From Muribaculaceae bacterium (GTDB taxonomy: Bacteria > Bacteroidota > Bacteroidia > Bacteroidales > Muribaculaceae), in NCBI GenBank assembly GCA_024400895.1, contig JAKSMA010000009.1, forward strand, positions 1 through 23,508: a stretch of DNA of 23,508 nucleotides. Reading direction: 5' to 3'. Shown in pieces: positions 13,359-21,286 of this stretch. How positions within the stretch are numbered: position 1 is the stretch's first letter; each line of letters starts with the position of its first letter. Below the pieces are notes generated by a model, which saw nothing but the letters and a program-made list of their open reading frames with translations, did no database searches and had not been told where the DNA came from. Made by a program: the position numbers and the translations under genes.

Positions 13359-14768
13359 ATGAGCAAACTAATAGGTAGAGAACACGAAACAGAAGAATTG
13401 ATGCGCTGCTACAATTCCGACAGAGCAGAATTTGTAATTGTAACAGGACGCAGACGCATTGGAAAAACGTTTTTAGTGAATAGCGTGTATGGCGACCAAT
13501 TTGCATTTTCTTATACAGGAGGCCACAACCTTTCCACTTCTCAACAATTACACAAATTCACTCTCGCACTTCGCAAATATGGCTATGACATAGCTGTTAC
13601 ACCTACCGACTGGTTCATAGCATTTGAAGCGCTACAAGATTTGCTGCAGAATATCCCTTCCGAAAATGGTAAACGAAAAATCATCTTTATTGACGAAATG
13701 CCATGGATTGACAATGCAAAATCCAACTTCGTTTCCGCATTAGAATACTTCTGGAATAGTTGGGGGGCACTTCAAGACGATGTCATGCTCATCGCCAGTG
13801 GATCTGCCACATCTTGGATGAACGACAAACTTTTAGCTAATAAAGGTGGACTGCACGCGCGCATCACCAAGCAAATCGTTTTGCCCCCGTTCTCATTAAA
13901 GGAGGCAGAACAGTATCTCATACATTCTGGCGCACAGTGGGACCGCTTCCAAATTGCACAAACCTATATGGTAATTGGCGGCATACCTTTCTACCTTAGC
14001 CTCCTTGACACAAGCAAAAGTTTTGCACAAAATGTAGATGAGTTGTTCTTCTCTCGCAACGCTTCATTACGACTTGAATTCGAGGAACTATACCATGCCC
14101 TGTTTTCAAATGCTGGTCTCTATGTGGAAATTGTCAAAGCTCTTGCACAAAAACGCAAAGGTCTTACGAGGACAGAGATTGCAGAAACCACCAACATAAA
14201 AAGTAGTGCCCTCACTCAATACCTTAATAATCTTGAAAAATGCGGATTTATTGAGGGTTACCAACAATTCGGAAAAAAAGTGAGAGGACTCACTTACAGA
14301 ATCACAGACTTTTACACCCTATTCTATTTCAAATATGTTGCCAACAATCGAGACATGGACCCTAAATGGTGGACCAACAACATGCTTTCGGCATCAGTCA
14401 CAGCATGGCAAGGCTTCAGCTTCGAACTGTTGTGCTTCTTACACCTCAACCAAATAAAAGAAACACTGGGCATAAGCGGAATCGCCACCTCTGTTGCGCA
14501 GTGGAAAAACGAGAAATCACAAATCGACCTCATTATCGACCGCGCTGATCGCATCGTTAACCTATGCGAGATGAAGTTCTGCACAGAACCTTACGAAATC
14601 ACCAAAGCATATGCAGAGCATCTGAGAAATCGCATGGCAGACTTCAAGAGCTCAACAAAATGCCGAAAAGGCTTGAACTATACATTTGTCACAACTTTCG
14701 GAGTAAAGCAAGGCAAACACTCGTCGGTGGTAACCAATGAGGTGCTCCTTGATGATTTGTTTAATTAA
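13359..14768 (+). CDS. AAA-type ATPase with winged helix and DUF234 PD-(D/E)XK-like domain
   Basis: The 469 residues follow the ATPase_2 plus DUF234 plan. Walker A is GRRRIGKT (30-37), Walker B IIFIDE (108-113) and a sensor-like stretch IASGSATSWM is at 145-154. A winged helix-turn-helix lies at about 265-300 (GLTRTEIAETTNIKSSALTQ, then LNNLEKCGFI). The C-terminal DUF234 region has a nuclease-like core: Asp390 in SQIDLIID and Glu404-x-Lys406 in NLCEMKF, with Glu356 as a possible fourth residue. An earlier GTG at 13335 lies inside the promoter and is rejected. Family members are common, patchily distributed and of unproven function; a DNA-binding, mobile or defence role has been suggested on domain grounds. 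The gene is AT-richer than its neighbours and ends 3 bp from queG, suggesting it was inserted together with the repeat array. Confidence 0.9.
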   Translation: MSKLIGREHETEELMRCYNSDRAEFVIVTGRRRIGKTFLVNSVYGDQFAFSYTGGHNLSTSQQLHKFTLALRKYGYDIAVTPTDWFIAFEALQDLLQNIPSENGKRKIIFIDEMPWIDNAKSNFVSALEYFWNSWGALQDDVMLIASGSATSWMNDKLLANKGGLHARITKQIVLPPFSLKEAEQYLIHSGAQWDRFQIAQTYMVIGGIPFYLSLLDTSKSFAQNVDELFFSRNASLRLEFEELYHALFSNAGLYVEIVKALAQKRKGLTRTEIAETTNIKSSALTQYLNNLEKCGFIEGYQQFGKKVRGLTYRITDFYTLFYFKYVANNRDMDPKWWTNNMLSASVTAWQGFSFELLCFLHLNQIKETLGISGIATSVAQWKNEKSQIDLIIDRADRIVNLCEMKFCTEPYEITKAYAEHLRNRMADFKSSTKCRKGLNYTFVTTFGVKQGKHSSVVTNEVLLDDLFN

Positions 14769-14771
14769 CCT

Positions 14772-15746
14772 TTATTTTTTGAGGAGGGCGGCGTTGCGCT
14801 GGAGGCCAGCGAGACGGGCCCGCTTGATGGGGCTGTGGCGGAAAGTTGTGGAGAATTGCTCTTGCGTCATTGAGAGCACTGCGTCGCATGTAAGGGCGAG
14901 TATGCTCTCACGCGCTTGAAATTCGGGGCGTGTTGTGGGTTGGGCGCCACGATTGTGAGGACATGCCAATTGGCATTCGTCGCATCCGTAAAGATGGTTG
15001 CCGATTCGCTCCCCTACCCATTCGGGCAACTGCTCGGAACGGTTTTCTATGGTTTGGCACGATAGGCATCGGGCGGCATTGAGCACACCATCTTTCAGCG
15101 CTCCTCCCGGACAATGACGCTCGCAAGTGTGACATTCGCCACAAGTGAGCGTGCATGGTTCGTCGGGGGGCAATTCAAGCGTGGTGACCAATTCACACAA
15201 GAAAAAGAAGGAACCCTTGCCTGGAATGACGAGCAGGGTGTTCAATCCCACAAACCCGAGTCCCGCCTGCTGTGCCCAATAGCGTTCAAGAATGGGGGCA
15301 CTGTCGACACATACGCGTGATTCGTGACCTGTTTGCTCGTTGATAAAGGCAGCCAATTGTCGCGCCATATCGCGGACCACTTCGTGATAGTCGGAGCCAT
15401 AGGCATATCGCGACACTTGCGGCGCCGCGGCATCCTGTAGCCGCTGTGGCAGATAGTTGACCGCTAAAGAAATCACCGTTTTTGCCCCGGGCACAAGGCG
15501 TGTGGGGTCGAGTCGGAGGTCGGTATGGTTTGCCGCCCACTGCATGCAGTCGTTCTTCCCTTCAGAAAGCCACTGCGTGAACGCCTGGGCTGCCTCACTG
15601 CTCACTGGAGCGGCATGGGCAAACCCTACTGCATCAAAGCCAAGCCTAAGCGCCTCAGCCTTGATAGCATCACCTATGCGACATTGGGATTTTGTCAAAC
15701 TCGTAGCCTTCACTGCGCAGCCATTCGATGGCACGAGGCAACGCAT
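14772..15746 (-). CDS. queG: Epoxyqueuosine reductase QueG
   Basis: QueG reduces epoxyqueuosine to queuosine in the tRNA wobble position, using cobalamin and two 4Fe-4S clusters. Seen here (324 residues from ATG 15746): Asp148 in VDSAPILERYWAQQAGLGF, aligned with the family's catalytic Asp; the cluster motif Cys202-x2-Cys205-x2-Cys208-x3-Cys212; Cys227 and Cys230 in CLSC; and Cys255-x2-Cys258-x3-Cys262 in GCDECQLACP. The start is uncertain: ATG 15746 overlaps the deacetylase gene by 77 bp, while TTG 15698 would give an N-terminus closer to the family's usual length. Coupling to the upstream deacetylase is likely. Cytoplasmic. Function confident. Confidence 0.95.
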   Translation of the reverse strand: MRCLVPSNGCAVKATSLTKSQCRIGDAIKAEALRLGFDAVGFAHAAPVSSEAAQAFTQWLSEGKNDCMQWAANHTDLRLDPTRLVPGAKTVISLAVNYLPQRLQDAAAPQVSRYAYGSDYHEVVRDMARQLAAFINEQTGHESRVCVDSAPILERYWAQQAGLGFVGLNTLLVIPGKGSFFFLCELVTTLELPPDEPCTLTCGECHTCERHCPGGALKDGVLNAARCLSCQTIENRSEQLPEWVGERIGNHLYGCDECQLACPHNRGAQPTTRPEFQARESILALTCDAVLSMTQEQFSTTFRHSPIKRARLAGLQRNAALLKK

Positions 15747-16320
15747 ATTTCATATTTTTTTCTGCTTTCAGTGAATCGTGAAACACGATAATAGAGCCAT
15801 TGCGCGCCAACGACTTTATGTTGTCGAGCACCTGCTCGCCAGTGAGTTTTCGACTGTAGTCGTGGCTCACAAGGTCGTACATAATGATGGCGAAACGCGA
15901 ACGAAGCACCTTCGACTGTGCCCAACGCAGCAAGCCGTGAGGCGGACGGAAAAGCGAAGAGTGAATCAGCTCGTTGGCCTGAAACACATTGTGCAAATAC
16001 ACCTTCGTACTCACTTTCGCACCTTGCATGTGCTTCATGGTGTGATTGCCCACGCTATGCCCGCGGCGCAATAGTTCCTGAAAAAGTTCAGGATTGCGCT
16101 GCACATTTTCGCCCACGCAGAAAAATGTGGCCTTCACCCCATAATGGTCGAGCGTGTCGAGCACCCAAGGAGTGACCTCTGGGATGGGGCCGTCGTCGAA
16201 GGTGAGATACACCGTTCGTGGTTTGAAATGCAGACGCCAAACCGTTTCGGGGAATAGCATTCGGTAAAGCAATGGTGGACGCTCCACCAAGCGATTAAAA
16301 TAGCGTTTAATACTGCGCAT
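15670..16320 (-). CDS. Polysaccharide deacetylase (NodB-homology) family protein
   Basis: The protein has 216 residues. The NodB domain carries motif 1 TFDDGP (40-45), motif 2 HSVGNHTMKH (88-97, metal ligands His93 and His97), motif 3 RPPHG (125-129, with His where Tyr is usual) and a late IIVFHDS (177-183) with the catalytic-side His181. Such enzymes remove N- or O-acetyl groups from peptidoglycan, chitin-like or surface polysaccharide. No cleavable signal peptide is obvious; the N-terminus is basic, with a short hydrophobic patch, so location is uncertain. It overlaps queG at its 3' end and has a terminator hairpin 42 bp before its start, so its promoter should lie in 16321-16361, where no consensus box is clear. 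Confidence 0.9.
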   Translation of the reverse strand: MRSIKRYFNRLVERPPLLYRMLFPETVWRLHFKPRTVYLTFDDGPIPEVTPWVLDTLDHYGVKATFFCVGENVQRNPELFQELLRRGHSVGNHTMKHMQGAKVSTKVYLHNVFQANELIHSSLFRPPHGLLRWAQSKVLRSRFAIIMYDLVSHDYSRKLTGEQVLDNIKSLARNGSIIVFHDSLKAEKNMKYALPRAIEWLRSEGYEFDKIPMSHR

Positions 16321-16355
16321 AAATTAGATTGATAAAGGTGAGTGTGTCGTACTGA

Positions 16356-16401
16356 TATAAAAGCATAAAAGGCGGTGATTTTGTTTTCCGCCTTTTATGC
16401 T
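16356..16401 (-). terminator. Terminator of the DUF2723 locus
   Basis: AGCATAAAAGGCGG pairs perfectly with CCGCCTTTTATGCT (14 bp, 12-nt loop); the minus strand continues with TTTTATAT. It lies 15 bp after the stop codon. Confidence 0.9.
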
Positions 16402-16415
16402 ATTTGAGTTATCAA

Positions 16416-19193
16416 TTATTTGTCGTCGTCGGATGCACCTGCGCCCAACAAAGCCGCGAAACTTGAGTCGCCTTCAGGACGACTTGAGTCGGCAGGGGCC
16501 GCCGAAGCTGGAGCCATCTGCTGCTGAGGTTGCTGATTTTGCTGGAGCATCATCTGCATAGCGGCTTGCAAAGTTTGGGTGTCAACACCAAGCGCAGCCA
16601 CCTTCTTCAACAATGCTGGATAGCCAGCCTTATTGATTTGCTCATAGAAGAGGAGCAACTGAGGCACATAGCTTTGAACAATATAATTGTCGATGCTACA
16701 AGCGGTCAAACGTGGATAATTCACGCCAAGGCTTTGGATGAACGATGTCCACTTGCAGAATTGGAGCACGTCGGCTTCAACGAGAGCAGATGCCTTCTTA
16801 CGCAAATCCATCTTCTTGGTGAGCTGATAGAGCGATTCGTAAACACGAGCCATCTGCATGCGGTTGTTGAATGCATAAGCGCACGCCTTTTCCGAAAGTT
16901 TGTCTTGCATGAGGGCGAGCACAGTTTCAGCCTTGGCAATGCGGTCGGCGTAGAATTTGTCTACATCCATTCCATAAATAGTAGCTTTGCCTGCTTCTTT
17001 TGCATCCTTGGCAGCGCCAGCTTCGTTGGCCAAACCAGAAGCCAATGAGATAATCATTGTGCGGGTAGTGTTCACCATGCGGCGTACGGTTTCGTCGAGG
17101 TAAATCTTACCAGCCTTTCCTTCTGGAGTGTCGAGACCGCCCCAACGGAACTTCTTGGTCACATTTTCATACATTTTGTCGGTGTTGGCTACGATTTCCT
17201 CACCAAAGTTTTGCGTGCGGAGAGGGGTGATTTGGTAAGCCATACCTGTGTTCTGCATATATGGAGAGAACGCTGCGTACATGTCGTCGCTCACTGTAGA
17301 TGCGAAATAGATTGGGCGCTTCCAACCTTGTGAGATACAAGCGTTCACAAGGTCGAGCACCATCATGTCGCTTGCCGAAGCCCAACCACCTTGGTGAGCT
17401 TGGCTAAATGGCACCTCAATCTGCTCTTCTGCCAAATCGCGCATGCCAACAGGAATGATGCCAGCCTTCACAGCAGCATCAGGGTTGGTGTTGATAAACA
17501 TCTTAGAATATTCGAGCTTACCACGCACCACGCCATCTTCATCGCGTTCGGCATCGCCTGAATAGAATTTCTTCAGAGCATCGGAAACGGATACCATTTC
17601 GGTTTCGCCTTGTTCGAGAGTTGTACCTGCACGGTTGCCGTAAGCGTAGCTGAGCGAATCTGCCATCCTTGGCAGTGGAGCCGACTTGTAGGCTGCGCGC
17701 TGCATTTGAGCGATATACCAGTCGGTGGAGAGGTAGCTCAGGTTCACCACGCGCACATCGGTGCGATAGCCTTCCACTTCCTGCAGATACCACAGAGGGA
17801 ATGTATCGTTATCGCCATTGGTGAATATGATTGCGTTTTCATCGAGGCTTGAGAGGTAGTTCATACCGAAATCGTGAGCGCAGGTGCGGTAAGAGCGGTC
17901 GTGGTCGTCCCAAGTTTGGCTCACCATTTGAAGTGGCACGATAAGACCGATGGCCACTGCCACAAATGCCATAGCCTTTGATGGAGCACTTGTTGCAACC
18001 TCGGCTTCGTCCTTTGCTTTCTTTGCCTTCTTGATAAGCATTACCGCCAAATTCCACAAACCGGCAACACCCATACCCACCCATATTGCATAGGCATAGA
18101 ATGAGCCTGCGTAAGCGTAGTCACGTTCGCGTGGTTGCAATGGTGGCTGGTTGAGGTAGAGCACGATAGCGATACCTGTCATAAAGAACAGGAAGAACAC
18201 TACCCAGAACTGTTCGATACCGCGCTTGCCGGCAAATGCTTGCCAGAGAAGACCGATGATACCGAGCAACAGAGGCAAGCAGAAGAACACATTGTGTCCC
18301 TTGTTTTCCTTGCCGTATTCAGCAGGAAGGAGTTCTTGGTCGCCGAGGCGAGAATTGTCAAACCAGTCGAAACCGGTAATCCAGTTACCACGAGTCACAT
18401 CACCCATTTCGCAGTTCAAACCTTGCACATCGTTCTGGCGTCCTGCGAAATTCCAGAGGAAGTAACGCATATACATGTAGTTGAGCTGATAGCCCAAGAA
18501 GAACTCAATATTGTTAACAAACGAAGGCTTAGGAAGCATCTGTTGCGACTGGCTGAATCGGTAATCGGGATTGCCATTTTCATCCACGATAATGGTGGCG
18601 GATGTTTCGTCGAACGGACGGTTTTCTGCATCGAAATAGGTGTTATAATAGTTGGCGTGGCTTGGGCTGGTCGACCAGATGCGTGGGAACAGCATGTTCA
18701 TTTCGCTTGGATAAACAGGTTCCTTGGCATAGCCAGTGCCAATGTATTGGTCAGGTTGGTCGGCTGAGGTTTTCACCACGCGAGCCCATTGCTTGTTACC
18801 GCTCTTGAAGCGGGTGGATGCGGTACCGTCGGCATGGCTCTGGTATTGAGGAGAACCCACAGTGTACACAGGACCGTAGAGCAATGGAGTCTTACCATAT
18901 TGGTCGCGGCTCAAGTAGCTGTTGAGGGCAAACATTGTGTTTGGAGAGTTTTCATCCAAAGGCAAGTTTGCACTTGAACGGATAATGATGAGCGCATAGC
19001 AAGAGAAACCGATGAAAATCATCAGCGAGCTGATGAGGATGTTGCTCATGATGCGGCGAGGCACAGCCTTCATAAACTTGAAGAGGTAAACGCCAAGTGC
19101 GATAACGAGCACCAATGGAATGAGCAGGTTATCGCCAATGAACAGCATACCAGAAATGAAGATTGCTGCCAAGAACGACACACGCATCATCAT
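16416..19193 (-). CDS. DUF2723 protein, large C-terminal portion (split by frameshift)
   Basis: The frame runs for 925 residues from ATG 19193. It continues the membrane protein begun at 19190-20059: several transmembrane segments near its start (for example LLIPLVLVIALGVYLFKF) and mid-way (VFFCLPLLLGIIGLLW, GIAIVLYLNQPPLQPRERDY), then a large soluble region with TNGDNDTFPLWYLQ and VRVVNLSYLSTDWYI, both family hallmarks. It ends in a Gln/Pro-rich tail. Codons 5' of its ATG stay open and protein-like (SWAIYERYKGKSDM), showing that the true reading frame enters from upstream. DUF2723 is related to human TMEM260, a protein O-mannosyltransferase; a glycosyltransferase role in the envelope is therefore likely but unproven here. 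If made separately, translation could couple through the ATGA overlap at 19190-19193. Confidence 0.85.
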   Translation of the reverse strand: MMMRVSFLAAIFISGMLFIGDNLLIPLVLVIALGVYLFKFMKAVPRRIMSNILISSLMIFIGFSCYALIIIRSSANLPLDENSPNTMFALNSYLSRDQYGKTPLLYGPVYTVGSPQYQSHADGTASTRFKSGNKQWARVVKTSADQPDQYIGTGYAKEPVYPSEMNMLFPRIWSTSPSHANYYNTYFDAENRPFDETSATIIVDENGNPDYRFSQSQQMLPKPSFVNNIEFFLGYQLNYMYMRYFLWNFAGRQNDVQGLNCEMGDVTRGNWITGFDWFDNSRLGDQELLPAEYGKENKGHNVFFCLPLLLGIIGLLWQAFAGKRGIEQFWVVFFLFFMTGIAIVLYLNQPPLQPRERDYAYAGSFYAYAIWVGMGVAGLWNLAVMLIKKAKKAKDEAEVATSAPSKAMAFVAVAIGLIVPLQMVSQTWDDHDRSYRTCAHDFGMNYLSSLDENAIIFTNGDNDTFPLWYLQEVEGYRTDVRVVNLSYLSTDWYIAQMQRAAYKSAPLPRMADSLSYAYGNRAGTTLEQGETEMVSVSDALKKFYSGDAERDEDGVVRGKLEYSKMFINTNPDAAVKAGIIPVGMRDLAEEQIEVPFSQAHQGGWASASDMMVLDLVNACISQGWKRPIYFASTVSDDMYAAFSPYMQNTGMAYQITPLRTQNFGEEIVANTDKMYENVTKKFRWGGLDTPEGKAGKIYLDETVRRMVNTTRTMIISLASGLANEAGAAKDAKEAGKATIYGMDVDKFYADRIAKAETVLALMQDKLSEKACAYAFNNRMQMARVYESLYQLTKKMDLRKKASALVEADVLQFCKWTSFIQSLGVNYPRLTACSIDNYIVQSYVPQLLLFYEQINKAGYPALLKKVAALGVDTQTLQAAMQMMLQQNQQPQQQMAPASAAPADSSRPEGDSSFAALLGAGASDDDK

Positions 19194-20059
19194 ATCGCTC
19201 TTGCCCTTATACCTCTCATAGATGGCCCAAGAGAAGAAACCAAGAGGAATGCATAGAAGAGCACACCCGAGTTATAAGAGAAACCGAGGGTGTTCACAAA
19301 GAAGAGGTCGAAGTAGCCGCCGAGTTCCACAAAGCCTGGTTCCAAGCCGTAGAGAATGGCAACAATCACTGCAAACGACACGAGCAATGTGAGGAGCGAG
19401 CCCTTAACGGTGGTTTCTTTCCACTTGCGATAGTAGAAAATGAGGGCAAGTGCTGGGATACAGAGCAGGTTGAGCAAGTGCACACCCAGTGAGAAACCAA
19501 ACACATAAGCAATGAGGATAATCCAGCGGTCGCTACGAGGGTCGTCGGCCTGGTCTTCCCACTTCAGCATCAGCCATACCACAAGGGCGGTACAGAATGA
19601 TGAGAACGCATACACTTCGGCCTCAACAGCAGAGAACCAGAAAGTGTCGCTCCAAGTGTAAACCAATGCGCCACACACGCCACTACCCATCACCACGAGG
19701 TATTGAATGAGGCTCATGTTGTCTTCTTCGCCGTCTTTCACCACCAGTTTCTTCACCAGGTGGGTCACGGTCCAGAAGAGGAACAGGATGGTGGCAGCAC
19801 TAAGCAGTGCCGACATAGCATTCACGCATTTGGCCACAGCTGTCACATCGCCACCGGCGAAATTGGCAGCAAAGCGGCCTACGAGAATAAAGATTGGGTT
19901 GCCGGGGGGGTGACCCACTTCACTCTTGAATGCTTGTGCAATAAATTCTGGGCAGTCCCAGAAACTCGCAGTAGGCTCAATGGTGAGCAGATAGGTGATT
20001 GCTGCCACCAGGAAAACGAGCCAACCGAGCGTGTTGTCGATAAGTCTGTACTTTTTCAC
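19190..20059 (-). CDS. DUF2723 protein, N-terminal portion (frameshifted end)
   Basis: This 289-residue frame holds the DUF2723 domain: an N-terminal membrane segment (WLVFLVAAITYLLTI), then PTASFWDCPEFI and SEVGHPPGNPIFILVGRF, the acidic and proline-rich loop conserved in the family, followed by multiple transmembrane helices. The last residues (PSMRGIRARAI) read unlike the family and come from a shifted frame: the proper sequence (WAIYERYKGKS) is in the -1 frame. One base seems missing between about 19226 and 19255. With it restored, the protein would be about 1,215 residues, the usual size for large Bacteroidales DUF2723 proteins. No slippery heptamer is visible, so a mutation or sequence error is more likely than programmed frameshifting. 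Confidence 0.85.
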   Translation of the reverse strand: MKKYRLIDNTLGWLVFLVAAITYLLTIEPTASFWDCPEFIAQAFKSEVGHPPGNPIFILVGRFAANFAGGDVTAVAKCVNAMSALLSAATILFLFWTVTHLVKKLVVKDGEEDNMSLIQYLVVMGSGVCGALVYTWSDTFWFSAVEAEVYAFSSFCTALVVWLMLKWEDQADDPRSDRWIILIAYVFGFSLGVHLLNLLCIPALALIFYYRKWKETTVKGSLLTLLVSFAVIVAILYGLEPGFVELGGYFDLFFVNTLGFSYNSGVLFYAFLLVSSLGPSMRGIRARAI

Positions 20060-20108
20060 TTTATTTTGTTTTTTAATTTATTTTCGTTCGCGTAAGCGTA
20101 TATTCGTG

Positions 20109-20116
20109 CAAAGTTA
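20109..20116 (-). promoter_or_regulatory. -7 box of the DUF2723 locus
   Basis: Minus strand TAACTTTG, a consensus match 49 bp before ATG 20059. No clear -33 TTTG at 20 bp. Confidence 0.6.
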
Positions 20117-20295
20117 GTGATATTTTTCGAAATATCCCCTCTTCCAGCCCGCAAACCCAGGGCACGCTCCACATTTTCACCCTTTTTCACAATAACAAAT
20201 CTACTATGCATACGCAAAACTTTTGTCTATTGTACACTTTTCACTAAATACGCCTTTTTATACAATTCATGGACAACAATTAAAAATATTTTTGC

Positions 20296-20303
20296 TATAT
20301 TTG
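20296..20303 (+). promoter_or_regulatory. -7 box before the AbiEii relic
   Basis: TATATTTG, a consensus match, 46 bp before the ATG at 20350. The 170 bp upstream (20120-20290) show no gene. Confidence 0.5.
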
Positions 20304-20349
20304 CACGATAAAAGAACTTTTTGGTGTATTTTCGTGAAAATTCAGAAAC

Positions 20350-20642
20350 ATGGATATAAGTAAAATCTATAAAATGCGTATCTTTTCGCCTCCTATACAA
20401 CGGTCAAATCCCAACTGATTCCCGTTCTTCGCAAAAGCGAAAAATTTGATTTCACGAAAACAAAAGAGACTGTTGTATCTTTTCTCCAAGAGTTCCTTCA
20501 ATTCAGCGATGATGAAAAAGCATTTGTCCAGCACTTTAATCGCAGGGAATATCATCCAGAAATCCTCTTTGGCGACAATGAATGCGCTGCAAGATTAGCC
20601 AAACACCCGATGGCTATTTGGAAATGCCGCCCCAAATCATAA
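20350..20642 (+). pseudogene. Relic of an AbiEii-type nucleotidyltransferase toxin
   Basis: ATG 20350 begins MDISKIYKMRIFSPP and stops at a TGA after 22 codons. In another frame, open from 20373 to a TAA at 20640-20642 (89 codons, no start), lies the C-terminal part of an AbiEii-like protein: SYTTVKSQLIPVLRK, KETVVSFLQEFLQFSDDEKAF, then EYHPEILFGD and HPMAIWKCR. The ending P-E-L/I-L-F followed by HPMA-x-WK is the recognisable C-terminus of the type IV toxin nucleotidyltransferase family. The catalytic N-terminal domain and any AbiEi antitoxin gene are absent. It is a decayed defence or toxin-antitoxin gene, left with an upstream promoter box. Confidence 0.7.
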
Positions 20643-20718
20643 AAAGCCCCTTTTCGGGGATAGGAAATTAAACTTTTTTGCCGGTGAGACGTCTAATCAC
20701 ACACAAAGGCAAAAGTAA

Positions 20719-20750
20719 GTTGGTAGTTAAGTTTTTTTGCTTTACCTTTG
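20719..20750 (+). promoter_or_regulatory. Promoter of the repeat-protein gene
   Basis: GTTG at 20719-20722 (one mismatch), 20 bp, TACCTTTG at 20743-20750. ATG 20791 follows 40 bp later. The near-identical 17-mers AAATTAAACTTTTTTGC (20665) and TAGTTAAGTTTTTTTGC (20724) flank and enter this region and may be operator sites. Confidence 0.65.
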
Positions 20751-20790
20751 CATTGTAGTTATAACAACACTAAGCGTCAAACTCATAACG

Positions 20791-21216
20791 ATGAAGACTC
20801 TAAGACTCATAACAATGGCTCTGCTGATGGCGTTTGTAGCAGGTTTCACTCCAAATGCTGGAGCACAAACCATACGCGATGCCAATCACCACAACATAGG
20901 TCGCATCTCGCCCAATGGCACCGTGCGCGACAACGACTCTCGCCCAATGGGATTTTTCGACCGTGATGGCGTAATCCGCAATAAGGACAACAAGCAAATA
21001 GGACTTATCAAGGGATTGCAAATCTACAACAACAATAACGAACGCATCGGGTATATCCTCAACGATGGCACAGTGCGCGACGGCGAAAGCCACATACTGG
21101 GCAATATCGACAAGAGTGGTAAAATCTACGATGCCGACAAGAAAATCATAGGCTACGCACAAAGCGTGCGCTACGAGTGGATAGCATGCTATTTCTTCTT
21201 CCACTTCTTCGACTAA
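20791..21216 (+). CDS. Small secreted protein of beta-hairpin repeats
   Basis: The protein has 141 residues. Start 20791 gives the signal peptide MKTLRLITMALLMAFVAGF...AGAQ; an earlier ATG at 20737 is inside the promoter. The mature part consists of about six repeats of 16-17 residues with the form (V/I)RD....IG.I...GT: IRDANHHNIGRISPNGT, VRDNDSRPMGFFDRDGV, IRNKDNKQIGLIKGL, IYNNNNERIGYILNDGT, VRDGESHILGNIDKSGK and IYDADKKIIGYA. This is the pattern of proteins annotated as 5-fold beta-flower in Bacteroidales, small closed beta structures of unknown function. The C-terminus (CYFFFHFFD) is unusually aromatic. Exported; ligand unknown. Confidence 0.85.
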   Translation: MKTLRLITMALLMAFVAGFTPNAGAQTIRDANHHNIGRISPNGTVRDNDSRPMGFFDRDGVIRNKDNKQIGLIKGLQIYNNNNERIGYILNDGTVRDGESHILGNIDKSGKIYDADKKIIGYAQSVRYEWIACYFFFHFFD

Positions 21217-21241
21217 ACTAACTCTTAACAGATAAATGATT

Positions 21242-21276
21242 AAGCCGTTTTTGGAGCCTTTCCAGAAACGGCTTTT
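21242..21276 (+). terminator. Hairpin between the repeat-protein gene and the GH3 gene
   Basis: AAGCCGTTT pairs with AAACGGCTT and the inner TTGGA with TCCAG (14 bp in all, one G-T), with a 5-nt loop, then TTT. It ends only about 10 bp before ATG 21287, so it may end the upstream transcript or act as an attenuator in front of the GH3 gene. Confidence 0.75.
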
Positions 21277-21286
21277 ACCCTAAAAA

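Noticed and set aside
19190..19260. Programmed -1 frameshifting in the DUF2723 gene
   Set aside because: No X-XXY-YYZ heptamer or downstream pseudoknot is visible in the shift interval, and family members are normally a single frame.
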